Source: Ectopseudomonas alcaliphila (lineage in GTDB: Bacteria; Pseudomonadota; Gammaproteobacteria; Pseudomonadales; Pseudomonadaceae). From it: 64,000 bases of DNA. Numbering within the stretch: position 1 is the stretch's first letter; the number at the start of each line of letters is the position of its first letter. Made by a program: the position numbers and the translations under genes. The stretch is from the NCBI RefSeq assembly GCF_900101755.1, contig NZ_FNAE01000004.1:186001-250000 (forward strand). Reading direction: 5' to 3'. Below the pieces are notes generated by a model. That model saw only the letters and a list, made by a program, of their open reading frames with translations, searched no databases and was not told the DNA's origin. This document shows, piece by piece, positions 34,443 to 41,486 of the stretch.

Positions 34443-34892
34443 TCAGAGCCACACCGAATCCCACAATGGATAATCTCCCACCCGGTTGACCAAGCCAGCT
34501 CTCAGGGGATTGGCGACGATATAACGCGCGGCGGGCAGAACATCTTCCTCGCGGCGCAACGCTCGATCATGAAACCCATCCTGCCAGAGCTTTCCCTGGC
34601 GACTGGCCAATGCGTTGATTCGCTTGGCGCTGCGTCCCTTGATGCGCCGCATCAATTCGCTGAGTGAGCCTTGCTGCAGTGCAATCAGCCAGTGCAGGTG
34701 ATCGGGCATTACCACCCAGGCCAGTGATTCTGCCAGGCCGTCCTGCTGCGCAGCTTTGAGTTCAGCAACGACCAGACGACCAATCGTGAAGTTCGAAAAA
34801 AGCGTTTCACGGTTTTCGGTCGTAGCGGTGAGTAGGTAGATGTGCTGCGGCTCCGAGAAGCGACCGGCGCGCAAGCGGGCTGAATGGGGCAT
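34443..34892 (-). CDS. REP-associated tyrosine transposase (RAYT)
   Basis: A 149-residue Y1-family transposase. PQHIYLLTATTENRE is the first strand, and VMPDHLHWLIAL carries the HUH metal-binding pair (H65, H67). KGRSAKRIN and LWQDGFHDRALR follow, and ARYIVANPLRAGL contains the presumed catalytic Y124. The set is the RAYT subgroup pattern. All catalytic residues are present and the frame is intact, so it may be active. It starts MPHSARLRAGRFSEP at ATG 34892, in the same orientation as the surrounding purine genes. Confidence 0.92.
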   Translation of the reverse strand: MPHSARLRAGRFSEPQHIYLLTATTENRETLFSNFTIGRLVVAELKAAQQDGLAESLAWVVMPDHLHWLIALQQGSLSELMRRIKGRSAKRINALASRQGKLWQDGFHDRALRREEDVLPAARYIVANPLRAGLVNRVGDYPLWDSVWL

Positions 34893-34947
34893 TCCTTTGC
34901 CTCCTGAATGGGAATGGCAAAGGTATAGCAGGGAATGGATCGCCTGG

Positions 34948-35022
34948 TCGCGGCTGAAGCCCCTCCCACAGCAACAATGCAGCCTGTGGGAGCGGCTTTT
35001 GTGGGAGGGGCTTCAGCCGCGA
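34948..35022. repeat. REP cluster, upstream side of the RAYT gene
   Basis: Left arm 34948-34970 and right arm 35000-35022 (TGTGGGAGGGGCTTCAGCCG...) are a perfect pair. Between them sits an extra partial arm TGTGGGAGCGGCTTTT (34985-35000), suggesting a REP inserted or recombined within a REP. It ends 10 bp past the permease stop. Confidence 0.9.
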
Positions 35023-35032
35023 CTGGTAAGCC

Positions 35033-35959
35033 TCAATGCCCCGGCTGCCAAGGCTGGCCCAGCGATACCGGCGCATACAGCCGGGTCTTGATCGCATCGC
35101 GCGAGAGCAGCACCAGCACCACGATGGTGGCGACGTAGGGCAGCATGGCCAGCAGGTTCGACGGGATCGACAGGCCGATGCCCTGCGCCACCAGATGGAG
35201 AATGCTGGCCAGGCCGAACAGGTAGGCGCCGAGCAGCACGCGCAATACGCGCCAACTGGCGAAAACCACCAGGGCCAGGGCGATCCAGCCGCGCCCGGCG
35301 GTCATGTTTTCCGCCCACATCGGCGTGTAGGCCAGCGACAGGTAACCACCGGCCAGGCCGGCCATGGCGCCACCGAACAGCACTGCCAGGGTACGTACGC
35401 GCAGCACCGGCAGGCCCATGGCGCTGGCGGCATCCGGGTTCTCGCCGACGGCCTGGATGATCAGGCCGATACGGCTCTTCAGCAGCAACCAGGCCACCAG
35501 GGCGAACAGGGCGAAGGACAGATAGATCAGCACGTCCTGGGCGAACAGCATGCGCCCGATCAGCGGGATGTCAGACAGCAGCGGGATGACGATGGGCTCG
35601 AAGCCGGACAGTGGCTTGCCGACCCAGGCGGCGCCGACGAAGGTGGACAGGCCCACGCCGAAGATGGTCAGGGCGAGGCCGGTGGCCACCTGGTTGGCAT
35701 TGAAGCCCAGTGCCACGGCGGCGAACAGCAACGACAGCAGCATGCCGGCGGCAATCGCCAGCAACACGCCGAGCCACAGGCTGCCGGTGGCGAGCGCGAC
35801 GATAAAGCCGATCACCGCGCCGAACAGCATCATGCCTTCCTGGCCGAGGTTGAGCACGCCGCTCTTCTCGCACACCAGCTCGCCCAGGGCCACCAGCAGT
35901 AGCGGCGTGCCGGTGCGCACCATGGCGTAGAAGATATTGGTCAACAGGTCGAGATCCAT
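35033..35959 (-). CDS. Nucleoside/purine ABC transporter permease 2 (NupQ/YufQ-like)
   Basis: A 308-residue membrane protein from ATG 35959 with AGGAA upstream. It has about nine hydrophobic segments. The BPD_transp_2 family signature is visible in GELVCEKSGVLNLGQEGMML near residue 25-45, AVGENPDAASAMGLPV (the EAA-like cytoplasmic loop), and AMAGLAGGYLSLAYTPMWAENMTAGRGWIAL. Such permeases pair with a second permease and a double ATPase to import nucleosides or bases. It is separated from permease 1 by 109 bp that contain a REP-like repeat, and is followed by the REPtron. Confidence 0.93.
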   Translation of the reverse strand: MDLDLLTNIFYAMVRTGTPLLLVALGELVCEKSGVLNLGQEGMMLFGAVIGFIVALATGSLWLGVLLAIAAGMLLSLLFAAVALGFNANQVATGLALTIFGVGLSTFVGAAWVGKPLSGFEPIVIPLLSDIPLIGRMLFAQDVLIYLSFALFALVAWLLLKSRIGLIIQAVGENPDAASAMGLPVLRVRTLAVLFGGAMAGLAGGYLSLAYTPMWAENMTAGRGWIALALVVFASWRVLRVLLGAYLFGLASILHLVAQGIGLSIPSNLLAMLPYVATIVVLVLLSRDAIKTRLYAPVSLGQPWQPGH

Positions 35960-35983
35960 GGGGAGTTCCTTTGTGCATAGCTT

Positions 35984-36060
35984 TGTAGGAGCGAGGGGGA
36001 CGCCCAGTTCTTGCTCGCGATCAGTGTCGGCAAGGATCGCGAGCAAGCTCGCTCCTACAG
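35984..36060. repeat. REP-like hairpins between the two permease genes
   Basis: TGTAGGAGCGAG (from 35984) faces AGCTCGCTCCTACA (to 36059), with an inner pair TTGCTCGCGATC (36010-36021) / GATCGCGAGCAA (36035-36046). A different REP core from the REPtron set, inside the operon. Confidence 0.8.
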
Positions 36061-36068
36061 GTTCTTTG

Positions 36069-37172
36069 TCAGGCCATGGCCTCGGTGTTGTTTTTGGCGT
36101 CGCGCTTCGACCATTTCCACTTCAGCCGTGGCCGGTAGAGGATCAGCACGTCACAGGCCAGCAGGTAGAACAGCATCATTCCCTGGAACAGCTGGGTGAT
36201 CGCCTGGGGCAGATTGAGGTTCATCTGCGCGTTCTCTCCGCCCAGATAGAGCAGCGCCATCAGCAGGCTGGCGAACAGAATGCCGAGTGGGTTGAGACGG
36301 CCGAGAAAGGCCACGGTGATAGCCGCATAGCCATAGCCGGGCGAGACCTGCGGCACCAGTTGACCGATGGGGCCGGCCACTTCGCCCACTCCCGCCATCC
36401 CGGCCAGTGCGCCGCTGACCAGCAGTGCGAACCACACCAGGCGCTTCTCGCGAAAGCCGACGAAACCGGCGGCGCGGCTGTCGAGGCCCAGCACCTTGAT
36501 CTGAAAACCGAGAAAGCTCTTGTGCAGCAGCACCCACACCGCCACCAGGGCCAGCAGCGCCAGGTACAGGCCGCCGTGCAGGCGCCCGTCCTCGCTGACC
36601 AGCGGCAGGCGACTGGCATCGCCGAACATGGCCGACTCGGGGAAGTTGAAACCGGCCGGGTCCTTCAGCGGGCCATGCACGAAGAACAGCAGCAGGTTCA
36701 GCGCGATGTAGTTGAGCATGATGCTGGTGAGGATTTCGTTGGCGTTGAACTGCGTGCGCAGCCAGGCGGTAAGCCCGGCCCACGCCGCGCCCGCGCAGGT
36801 GCCGGCCAGCACCACCCAGGCCAGTGCCCAGCGGCTGTCCCAGTCGATCAGTTGCAGGGCCATGGCGCTGCCGGCCAGGGCGCCGATCAACAGTTGGCCT
36901 TCGGCGCCGATGTTCCAGATGCGCGCCTGGTAGGCCACCGCCAAACCCAGGGCGCAGAGCAGGATCGGCAATGCCTTGACCAGCAGTTCGGACACGCCAT
37001 ACCAGTCGCTGACCGGGGCGATCAGCAGGGTGTGCAGCGTCTCCAGCGGGTCATGGCCGAGCAGGGCGAACAGCAGCACGCCGCTCACCAGGGTCAGCAC
37101 GGCGGCCAACAGCGGCGACAGCCAGAGCATGGGGCGCGACTCCTGGCCGCGCGGTTCCAGGGATAACAGCAT
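36069..37172 (-). CDS. Nucleoside/purine ABC transporter permease 1 (NupP/YufP-like)
   Basis: A 367-residue membrane permease with about ten hydrophobic segments. It includes AYQARIWNIGAEGQLLIGAL (the BPD_transp_2 signature), ILTSIMLNYIALNLLLFF, GLDSRAAGFVGFREKRLVW (cytoplasmic coupling loop) and GYGYAAITVAFLGRLNPLGI. The C-terminal KWKWSKRDAKNN is cytoplasmic. It forms the translocation pathway with permease 2. It lies 11 bp downstream of the ATPase gene. ATG 37172 is the upstream-most start; a second Met at position 15 is also possible. Confidence 0.93.
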   Translation of the reverse strand: MLLSLEPRGQESRPMLWLSPLLAAVLTLVSGVLLFALLGHDPLETLHTLLIAPVSDWYGVSELLVKALPILLCALGLAVAYQARIWNIGAEGQLLIGALAGSAMALQLIDWDSRWALAWVVLAGTCAGAAWAGLTAWLRTQFNANEILTSIMLNYIALNLLLFFVHGPLKDPAGFNFPESAMFGDASRLPLVSEDGRLHGGLYLALLALVAVWVLLHKSFLGFQIKVLGLDSRAAGFVGFREKRLVWFALLVSGALAGMAGVGEVAGPIGQLVPQVSPGYGYAAITVAFLGRLNPLGILFASLLMALLYLGGENAQMNLNLPQAITQLFQGMMLFYLLACDVLILYRPRLKWKWSKRDAKNNTEAMA

Positions 37173-37183
37173 GACGGGCTCCG

Positions 37184-38731
37184 TCAGCAGGCCGCAGCAG
37201 CGGCGGGTTGATCGAATTCACCGGCCATCCAGCGGCCTACTTCCACGGTGCTGACCTGCGCGGTGTCGGCCAGCGGCGACAGGCGCCCGCTGCACAGCGC
37301 GCCGATGCGGTCGCTGATCTGGAACAGCTCGTCGAGGTCTTCGGAGATCACCAGGATCGCCGCGCCGGCATCGCGCAGGGCAATCAGCGCGCGGTGGATG
37401 GCAGCCGCCGCGCCGACGTCCACGCCCCAGGTTGGGTGCGCGGCCACCAGCAGTTTGGGCTGTTGCAGGATTTCCCGGCCGAGGATGAATTTCTGCAGGT
37501 TGCCGCCGGACAGGCTGCGCGCCGCTGCGTCGGCATCCGGCGTTTTCACCGCGAAGCGGCGGATGATTTCTTCGGCCAGCGCGCGCACCTTGCCGCGCTG
37601 CACCAGGCCGCCCCTGACCAGACCCTGGCCGAAGGCGGTGAGCAGGGCGTTGTCCACCAAGCTCATCTCCGGCACGGCGCCATGGCCGAGGCGTTCTGCA
37701 GGCACGAAAGCCAGACCCAGCCCGCGCCGTGCATCGGGATGCAGATTGGCCACCGGCGCGGCATCGATACTGACCCGCTCGCGTTCGCCGCGTGGCAGGC
37801 GGACTTCGCCGCTGAGCAGGGCGAGCAGTTCGTCCTGGCCATTGCCGGCGACACCGGCGATACCAACGATCTCGCCGCTGCGTACCTCCAGACGGATGCG
37901 CTCGAGCGAGCAGCCGAAGGGGTCGGGGTTGTGCCAACTGAGGTCATCGACGCGCAGCCGTGGCAGGCCGCCGCTGACTTTCGGGTAGCTGCTCTCCAGG
38001 CCCTCGGCGTCGCCGACCATCAGCCGCGCCAGCTCCAGATCGCTGCACTCGGCCGGCACGCAATGGCCGGACACTCGCCCGCCACGCAGCACCGTGGCGC
38101 TCTGGCACAGCGCGCGCACTTCGCCGAGCTTGTGGCTGATAAACAGAATGCTGCAGCCCTCGGCGGCCAGGCGGCGCAGGGTGACGAACAGCTCGTCGGC
38201 TTCCTGTGGGGTCAGCACCGAGGTGGGTTCGTCGAGGATCAACAGTTTGATGTCCTGCATCAGGCAACGAACGATCTCCACGCGTTGGCGCTCGCCGATG
38301 GACAGGCTGTGCACCAGGCGGGTTGGCTCCAGCGCCATGCCGTAGCGCTGCGACACCTCGCGGATCTTCGCCTCCAGTTGCTTCGGCGTGCCGGCGTCCG
38401 CACCCATGGCCAGAGCGATATTCTCGGCCACGCTCAGCGTTTCGAACAGCGAGAAATGCTGAAACACCATGCCGATGCCCAGGCTGCGAGCCATGGCCGG
38501 ATCGCGCATCGTCAGCCGCTCGCCCTGCCAGTGGATCCCGCCACTGCTGGGTTGGGTGACGCCATAGATGATCTTCATAAGCGTGCTCTTGCCGGCACCG
38601 TTCTCGCCCAGCAGGGCGCGGATCTCGCCAGGGGCGATGGCCAGATCGATGCGGTCGTTGGCCAGGCAGCCGGGGTACTGCTTGCTGATGGCTGTTAGCT
38701 GCAAACGGGGGGAGTCGGGTGGGGCGGACAT
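37184..38731 (-). CDS. Nucleoside/purine ABC transporter ATP-binding protein (NupO/YufO-like)
   Basis: A 515-residue double ABC ATPase. In half 1, Walker A is GENGAGKST (42-50), the signature is LSIGERQRVEI and Walker B is LLILDEPTSVL. Half 2 has a degenerate Walker A in GVAGNGQDELL, the signature LSGGNLQKFILGREI and the switch region AAHPTWGVDVGAA. The degenerate second site is normal for RbsA/YufO-type proteins. It energises import by the two permeases and the BMP protein. First gene of the purine transport operon; the upstream 560 bp contain no gene and presumably its promoter. Confidence 0.94.
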   Translation of the reverse strand: MSAPPDSPRLQLTAISKQYPGCLANDRIDLAIAPGEIRALLGENGAGKSTLMKIIYGVTQPSSGGIHWQGERLTMRDPAMARSLGIGMVFQHFSLFETLSVAENIALAMGADAGTPKQLEAKIREVSQRYGMALEPTRLVHSLSIGERQRVEIVRCLMQDIKLLILDEPTSVLTPQEADELFVTLRRLAAEGCSILFISHKLGEVRALCQSATVLRGGRVSGHCVPAECSDLELARLMVGDAEGLESSYPKVSGGLPRLRVDDLSWHNPDPFGCSLERIRLEVRSGEIVGIAGVAGNGQDELLALLSGEVRLPRGERERVSIDAAPVANLHPDARRGLGLAFVPAERLGHGAVPEMSLVDNALLTAFGQGLVRGGLVQRGKVRALAEEIIRRFAVKTPDADAAARSLSGGNLQKFILGREILQQPKLLVAAHPTWGVDVGAAAAIHRALIALRDAGAAILVISEDLDELFQISDRIGALCSGRLSPLADTAQVSTVEVGRWMAGEFDQPAAAAAC

Positions 38732-39226
38732 GGAAAGCGCTCATGAACATGACTGAGCGGGACTAAAGCAAAAACCTGGCCATGAGGTCAGAAAACTCTC
38801 TGTCTGGAGCCTCGCTGCAGGGCGCATGCAGATTCATGCTCAGCATTGGTGCGAGCTTCACCATCGGTAGTACTCAGCGCACTGTATCCGCGCGTTCGCG
38901 ACTAAAGCCTCTCCAACCAATTTGCCATCTGGCAGTGGGAGGAGCTTGAGGCGCGACCCTTAGCCTTAGCCCGGATGCATTCCAGAGCTTCCTCAAAGCC
39001 CCAGCTTGGTGGCCACACAGCGAGCTGCCGCCGAATGCCAGTGGCGGCGTAAAGTGCTCTTTCGGGCAGGTTGGGTAAGGCGCCTTTTGGTGGCGTGTTT
39101 TTGTACAGTCGTAATGCTTGAGCAAAAAGAAGAGGTCAAGCGAATACAGCGGCCGGCTGGGGTGTTTGCGATAACGCTATGATTGAGAAGGTTTTTTAGC
39201 GCTAAGTGAAACGGGATGGTGCGGAG
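38732..39226. other. Gap between purine operon and cassette array; no integrase
   Basis: No gene is supported. A degenerate REP-like hairpin lies near 38896-38958 (CGCGACTAAAGCC... / ...TTGAGGCGCGACC). From about 39100 the sequence becomes visibly AT-richer. Specifically, no integron integrase frame exists on either strand here, which matters for interpreting the cassettes that follow. Confidence 0.7.
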
Positions 39227-39284
39227 TTAGATGGAGCGCTCTACTATCGGATTAGTACCGCCTTCCATCTAATCACTGTTAGGA
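39227..39284 (+). other. Left boundary of the array with a G/TTAGGA core site
   Basis: TTAGATGGA (39227-39235) and TCCATCTAA (39264-39272) are a perfect inverted repeat, followed by GTTAGGA (39278-39284) 10 bases before the first cassette gene. The layout resembles half of an attC or an attI-type site, but no matching left R-box is evident. It marks where the first cassette joined. Confidence 0.55.
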
Positions 39285-39293
39285 GCCACGTTT

Positions 39294-39788
39294 ATGTCTC
39301 AACCTGACTGGAAGCGTTACGAATCTGCTTCAAGAGAAATACTGCAACATTTCGCATCGGAGCTAGGAATTATTTCGGTTGGCGGTGAGGCTGTGCTGTC
39401 TGGGAGTTCTGGCACTAAATGGCATGTCGAAGGAACGGCGACATGTCTGGATGAGGGTGGTTTTCTTATCTTGGAGTGCCGACGTTACACTGCTAAACGA
39501 CTGAACCAAGAATCTCTTGGTGGTTTAGCTTTTCGAATTCTTGATACTGGAGGTGCCGGGGCTATTATCGTCACTCCGCTGCCATTACAACAAGGAGCTA
39601 AACTTGTCGCGGAGTCTCAGAATATTGTCCCTATAGAAATCGCGGAGTGGAGTACAGCCCAACATTATCTTGCTCGTATTTTAGGAAAAACCTTTCATGG
39701 GTTTGGTTATGTAGAAGCTATACAGGCATCGGCTAGTGTGGTGTCAATTCAGCTGATAAGAGTCAACACCGGTGAAGATGACTCCTAA
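39294..39788 (+). CDS. Cassette 1: restriction-endonuclease-like protein (PD-(D/E)XK / Mrr-type fold)
   Basis: A 164-residue protein. SSGTKWHVEGTATCLDEGGF then LILECRRYTAKRLNQESLGG and LAFRILDTGGAGAIIVTPL follow the layout of Mrr-like nucleases: an acidic residue (E46 in HVEG), the E-x-K strand, then a Gln-containing helix and the GA..I.V strand. Here the E-x-K motif reads E61-C-R63, with Arg at the usual Lys position. Similar small ECRRY proteins are often annotated as restriction endonucleases. The stop codon lies within the following attC R-box, typical for cassette genes. Function unproven; anti-phage or nucleic-acid cleavage is inference. Confidence 0.75.
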   Translation: MSQPDWKRYESASREILQHFASELGIISVGGEAVLSGSSGTKWHVEGTATCLDEGGFLILECRRYTAKRLNQESLGGLAFRILDTGGAGAIIVTPLPLQQGAKLVAESQNIVPIEIAEWSTAQHYLARILGKTFHGFGYVEAIQASASVVSIQLIRVNTGEDDS

Positions 39789-39843
39789 CAATCACAGGCA
39801 CAGGGACAAAATTTTTGCTGCGCTACAAATTTGCCCGTTAGCT
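39783..39843 (+). other. attC site 1
   Basis: Left box TCCTAAC (39783-39789) and right core GTTAGCT (39837-39843). Inner sequences GGGACAAAATTT and AAATTTGCCC can pair around a GCTGCGC loop region. It contains the cassette 1 stop. Confidence 0.8.
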
Positions 39844-39861
39844 TGAGAAAGGATTCGATCC

Positions 39862-40464
39862 GTGATTGAAATATCAGAGAGATACTTGGCCTTCGGGCAA
39901 AACATTTTCGTGAAGGAAGTGGCGATTCCGGTCGGCGAGGTGATTGAAGAGGTTGCGAAAGAGTATCCGTGTGCTGACGACGTAGATCTAAGAATAGTTT
40001 CTCGCCCTACAGCCTTTCTGTCCGGGCTAGACGCATTAATTGGAATATCAGTATTTTTAGGGGGCTGGGCAGGAACGAAATTTCTTGATGAAATCTATGA
40101 CGCGAAGCTAGGGCCGAAAATTAAGGAATACTTTCGGCCATATATTGAAAGGCGCGGAGTTGATAAAAAATATTCGCTTGCGATTTTGGCACGAAAGAGA
40201 GGGGTAGGAGGGTCTGTCCTAATATGCTGTATTGGTTCTTCTATTGAGGAGATCGAATCATCGGAAAGGCATATTCCCGCCGCTCTTACAATGACGAATG
40301 AGTTGCTAGATTCCTCAAAAGGAAATTCCGTTTATCTTTACGTAATCGAAGGCGGAAAATTTAACTTAGAGCCAGAGGTCTTTGAGAGTCACCAAATGGC
40401 CTTGGAAGGGCTGAAGAGGATGTATCCTGCAAAATTGCCAAAACAAATTAAACCAAGGAGCTAA
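39862..40464 (+). CDS. Cassette 2: unknown protein with one probable membrane segment
   Basis: A 200-residue protein from GTG 39862, with AAAGGA about 9 bases upstream. I do not recognise a family. An N-terminal soluble part (1-52) is followed by one hydrophobic stretch at about 53-74 (LSGLDALIGISVFLGGWAGT), then a charged linker (DEIYDAKLGPKIKEYFRPYI). A C-terminal mixed domain with a hydrophobic strand SLAILARKRGVGGSVLICCI follows. The layout suggests a membrane-anchored two-domain protein, perhaps sensing or effector-like. Low GC and attC sites on both sides show it arrived as a cassette. It ends inside attC site 2. Confidence 0.7.
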   Translation: MIEISERYLAFGQNIFVKEVAIPVGEVIEEVAKEYPCADDVDLRIVSRPTAFLSGLDALIGISVFLGGWAGTKFLDEIYDAKLGPKIKEYFRPYIERRGVDKKYSLAILARKRGVGGSVLICCIGSSIEEIESSERHIPAALTMTNELLDSSKGNSVYLYVIEGGKFNLEPEVFESHQMALEGLKRMYPAKLPKQIKPRS

Positions 40465-40506
40465 CAAGGCAATGCACGCGACAAGCGCGTGATTGCAGCG
40501 TTAGGC
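40459..40506 (+). other. attC site 2 (canonical short form)
   Basis: AGCTAAC (40459-40465) and GTTAGGC (40500-40506) bound arms GCAATGCACGCG and CGCGTGATTGC. These pair fully except for one unpaired G, the extrahelical base used by IntI for strand choice. It is the clearest attC of the array. Confidence 0.92.
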
Positions 40507-40511
40507 AGATC

Positions 40512-40877
40512 ATGGATCACTCAAAGCTATTCGTTGAAATTGATTCGCTGATTGAAGATTGCGGCGTCTACCCATACAGCTTTTTCAATATCCTGCGTCA
40601 TTCAGAAAACTCGAATCTTGATCTAATCAAGCAGAATGAAATATGGCAGGATATAAAAACCGAAGAATGGCATGATCTGAGACTAGAGGCCTATTCGTTA
40701 TGGGCTATTACAGATAATGGTGATCTGTGCTGGTGGAATGAGAAACAAACGATTGCGATGAACCCTAGAGCACAGGAGTATATGGCTTTACCGGTAAACC
40801 CAAGGCAATTCATAAGGCTAATAGGGCTCGGAAAAGTAACGGGCATATTCCCATCTGCTTTGTGGCAGCCTGCTTGA
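40512..40877 (+). CDS. Cassette 3: SMI1/KNR4 (SUKH)-like protein
   Basis: A 121-residue acidic protein. The C-terminal half, GDLCWWNEKQTIAMNPRAQE then YMALPVNPRQFIRLIGLGKV, follows the SMI1/KNR4 pattern of a G-D-x-x-W-W strand, a D/N-P turn and a final hydrophobic helix region. SUKH proteins act as immunity proteins against contact-dependent or polymorphic toxins, or as regulatory scaffolds. No toxin gene is adjacent, so this would be an orphan immunity or phage-related protein. ATG 40512 is only 5 bases after the attC core, so translation probably depends on upstream transcription. Confidence 0.65.
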   Translation: MDHSKLFVEIDSLIEDCGVYPYSFFNILRHSENSNLDLIKQNEIWQDIKTEEWHDLRLEAYSLWAITDNGDLCWWNEKQTIAMNPRAQEYMALPVNPRQFIRLIGLGKVTGIFPSALWQPA

Positions 40878-40947
40878 CCAGTGGTTCAAATCGTTCGCTT
40901 CGCTCACTGGGACGGGCTAAAGCCCGCCCCTTAACCAAACGTTATGT
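40878..40947 (+). other. attC site 3 (atypical left half)
   Basis: The right core GTTATGT (40941-40947) is clear. GGTTCAA (about 40882) and TTAACC (40931-40936) can pair, and GGGCTAAAGCCC forms an apical hairpin. A canonical RYYYAAC left box is not visible, so the site may be degenerate or a fused half-site. Confidence 0.6.
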
Positions 40948-40971
40948 GTACAAATCAGAACGGAGGAACAG

Positions 40972-41379
40972 ATGAAATCCATTAAGACCTCGCTCATGTT
41001 TGTCGGGGAGCAGGCTGGGAAAGCCGAGGAAGCAATCAAGTTCTATATCTCTTTATTTCCTGGCTCAGAGATCATCGATATTCAGCGCTACGGTATCGGT
41101 GAGCATGAACCAGAAGGCTCTACCAAAATGGCTCGGTTTACGATAAACGGTACCGAATTTATGGCGCTGGACAGCCACCTTGACCACCAATTTAATTTTA
41201 CACCCTCCATGTCATTGCATGTTGAATGTGAGTCGACGAGGGAGATTGAGGAAATCTTTCAGGCCTTAGCCGAAGGCGGCTCGGAACTGATGCCTTTGGA
41301 TAACTATGGCTTTAGTCAGAAATTTGGATGGCTGAAGGATAGGTATGGCGTGTCTTGGCAACTCAACCTATCAGATTAA
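40972..41379 (+). CDS. Cassette 4: VOC / PhnB-like glyoxalase-fold protein
   Basis: A 135-residue protein with the PhnB (PF06983) pattern. SLMFVGEQAGKAEEAIKFYISLFPGSEI opens the fold, GSTKMARFTINGTEFMALDS is the paired strand, and the C-terminal FGWLKDRYGVSWQLNL is the family ending. VOC proteins include glyoxalases, antibiotic-resistance proteins and dioxygenases; this subfamily has no assigned reaction. ATG 40972 has GGAGG at 40962-40966. VOC proteins are frequent integron cargo. Its frame is intact. Confidence 0.85.
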   Translation: MKSIKTSLMFVGEQAGKAEEAIKFYISLFPGSEIIDIQRYGIGEHEPEGSTKMARFTINGTEFMALDSHLDHQFNFTPSMSLHVECESTREIEEIFQALAEGGSELMPLDNYGFSQKFGWLKDRYGVSWQLNLSD

Positions 41380-41397
41380 TGTGGCGGCAGAGTCAAC

Positions 41398-41475
41398 ACA
41401 TAACCAAACGCAGTACTACGCAGCCTCCGACTACCGGATGTTCGCAAACTCGCGCCGGTGTGCGTGGCGTTATAC
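41398..41475 (+). other. attC site 4
   Basis: Left box ACATAAC (41398-41404) and right core GTTATAC (41469-41475). Inner arms CCAAACGCA and TGCGTGG lie next to the boxes, and the central ~40 bases form the variable terminal structure. Confidence 0.8.
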
Positions 41476-41486
41476 GTAAGGGACTT

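Larger units (their letters stand above)
34371..35022. mobile_element. REPtron: RAYT transposase gene bracketed by REP pairs
   Basis: A REP pair at 34371-34431, the tyrosine transposase gene at 34443-34892, and a REP cluster at 34948-35022 form the classic REP-RAYT-REP unit. The flanking palindromes use the same core (CGCGGCTGAAGCCCCTCCCACA) as REPs scattered elsewhere in this window. The unit sits inside the purine ABC cluster between the second permease and 8-oxoguanine deaminase. RAYTs are domesticated IS200/IS605-like transposases thought to move REPs. Confidence 0.88.

Noticed and set aside
34371..35022. CRISPR-like array of palindromes
   Set aside because: The units are opposed REP pairs around a RAYT gene with no regular spacer spacing or cas genes.
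38732..39293. Hidden integrase or attI platform
   Set aside because: No frame on either strand shows tyrosine recombinase features; only a short inverted repeat is present.
41355..41486. Longer N-terminus of cassette 5
   Set aside because: It would translate through attC site 4; the ATG at 41487 has its own ribosome site.
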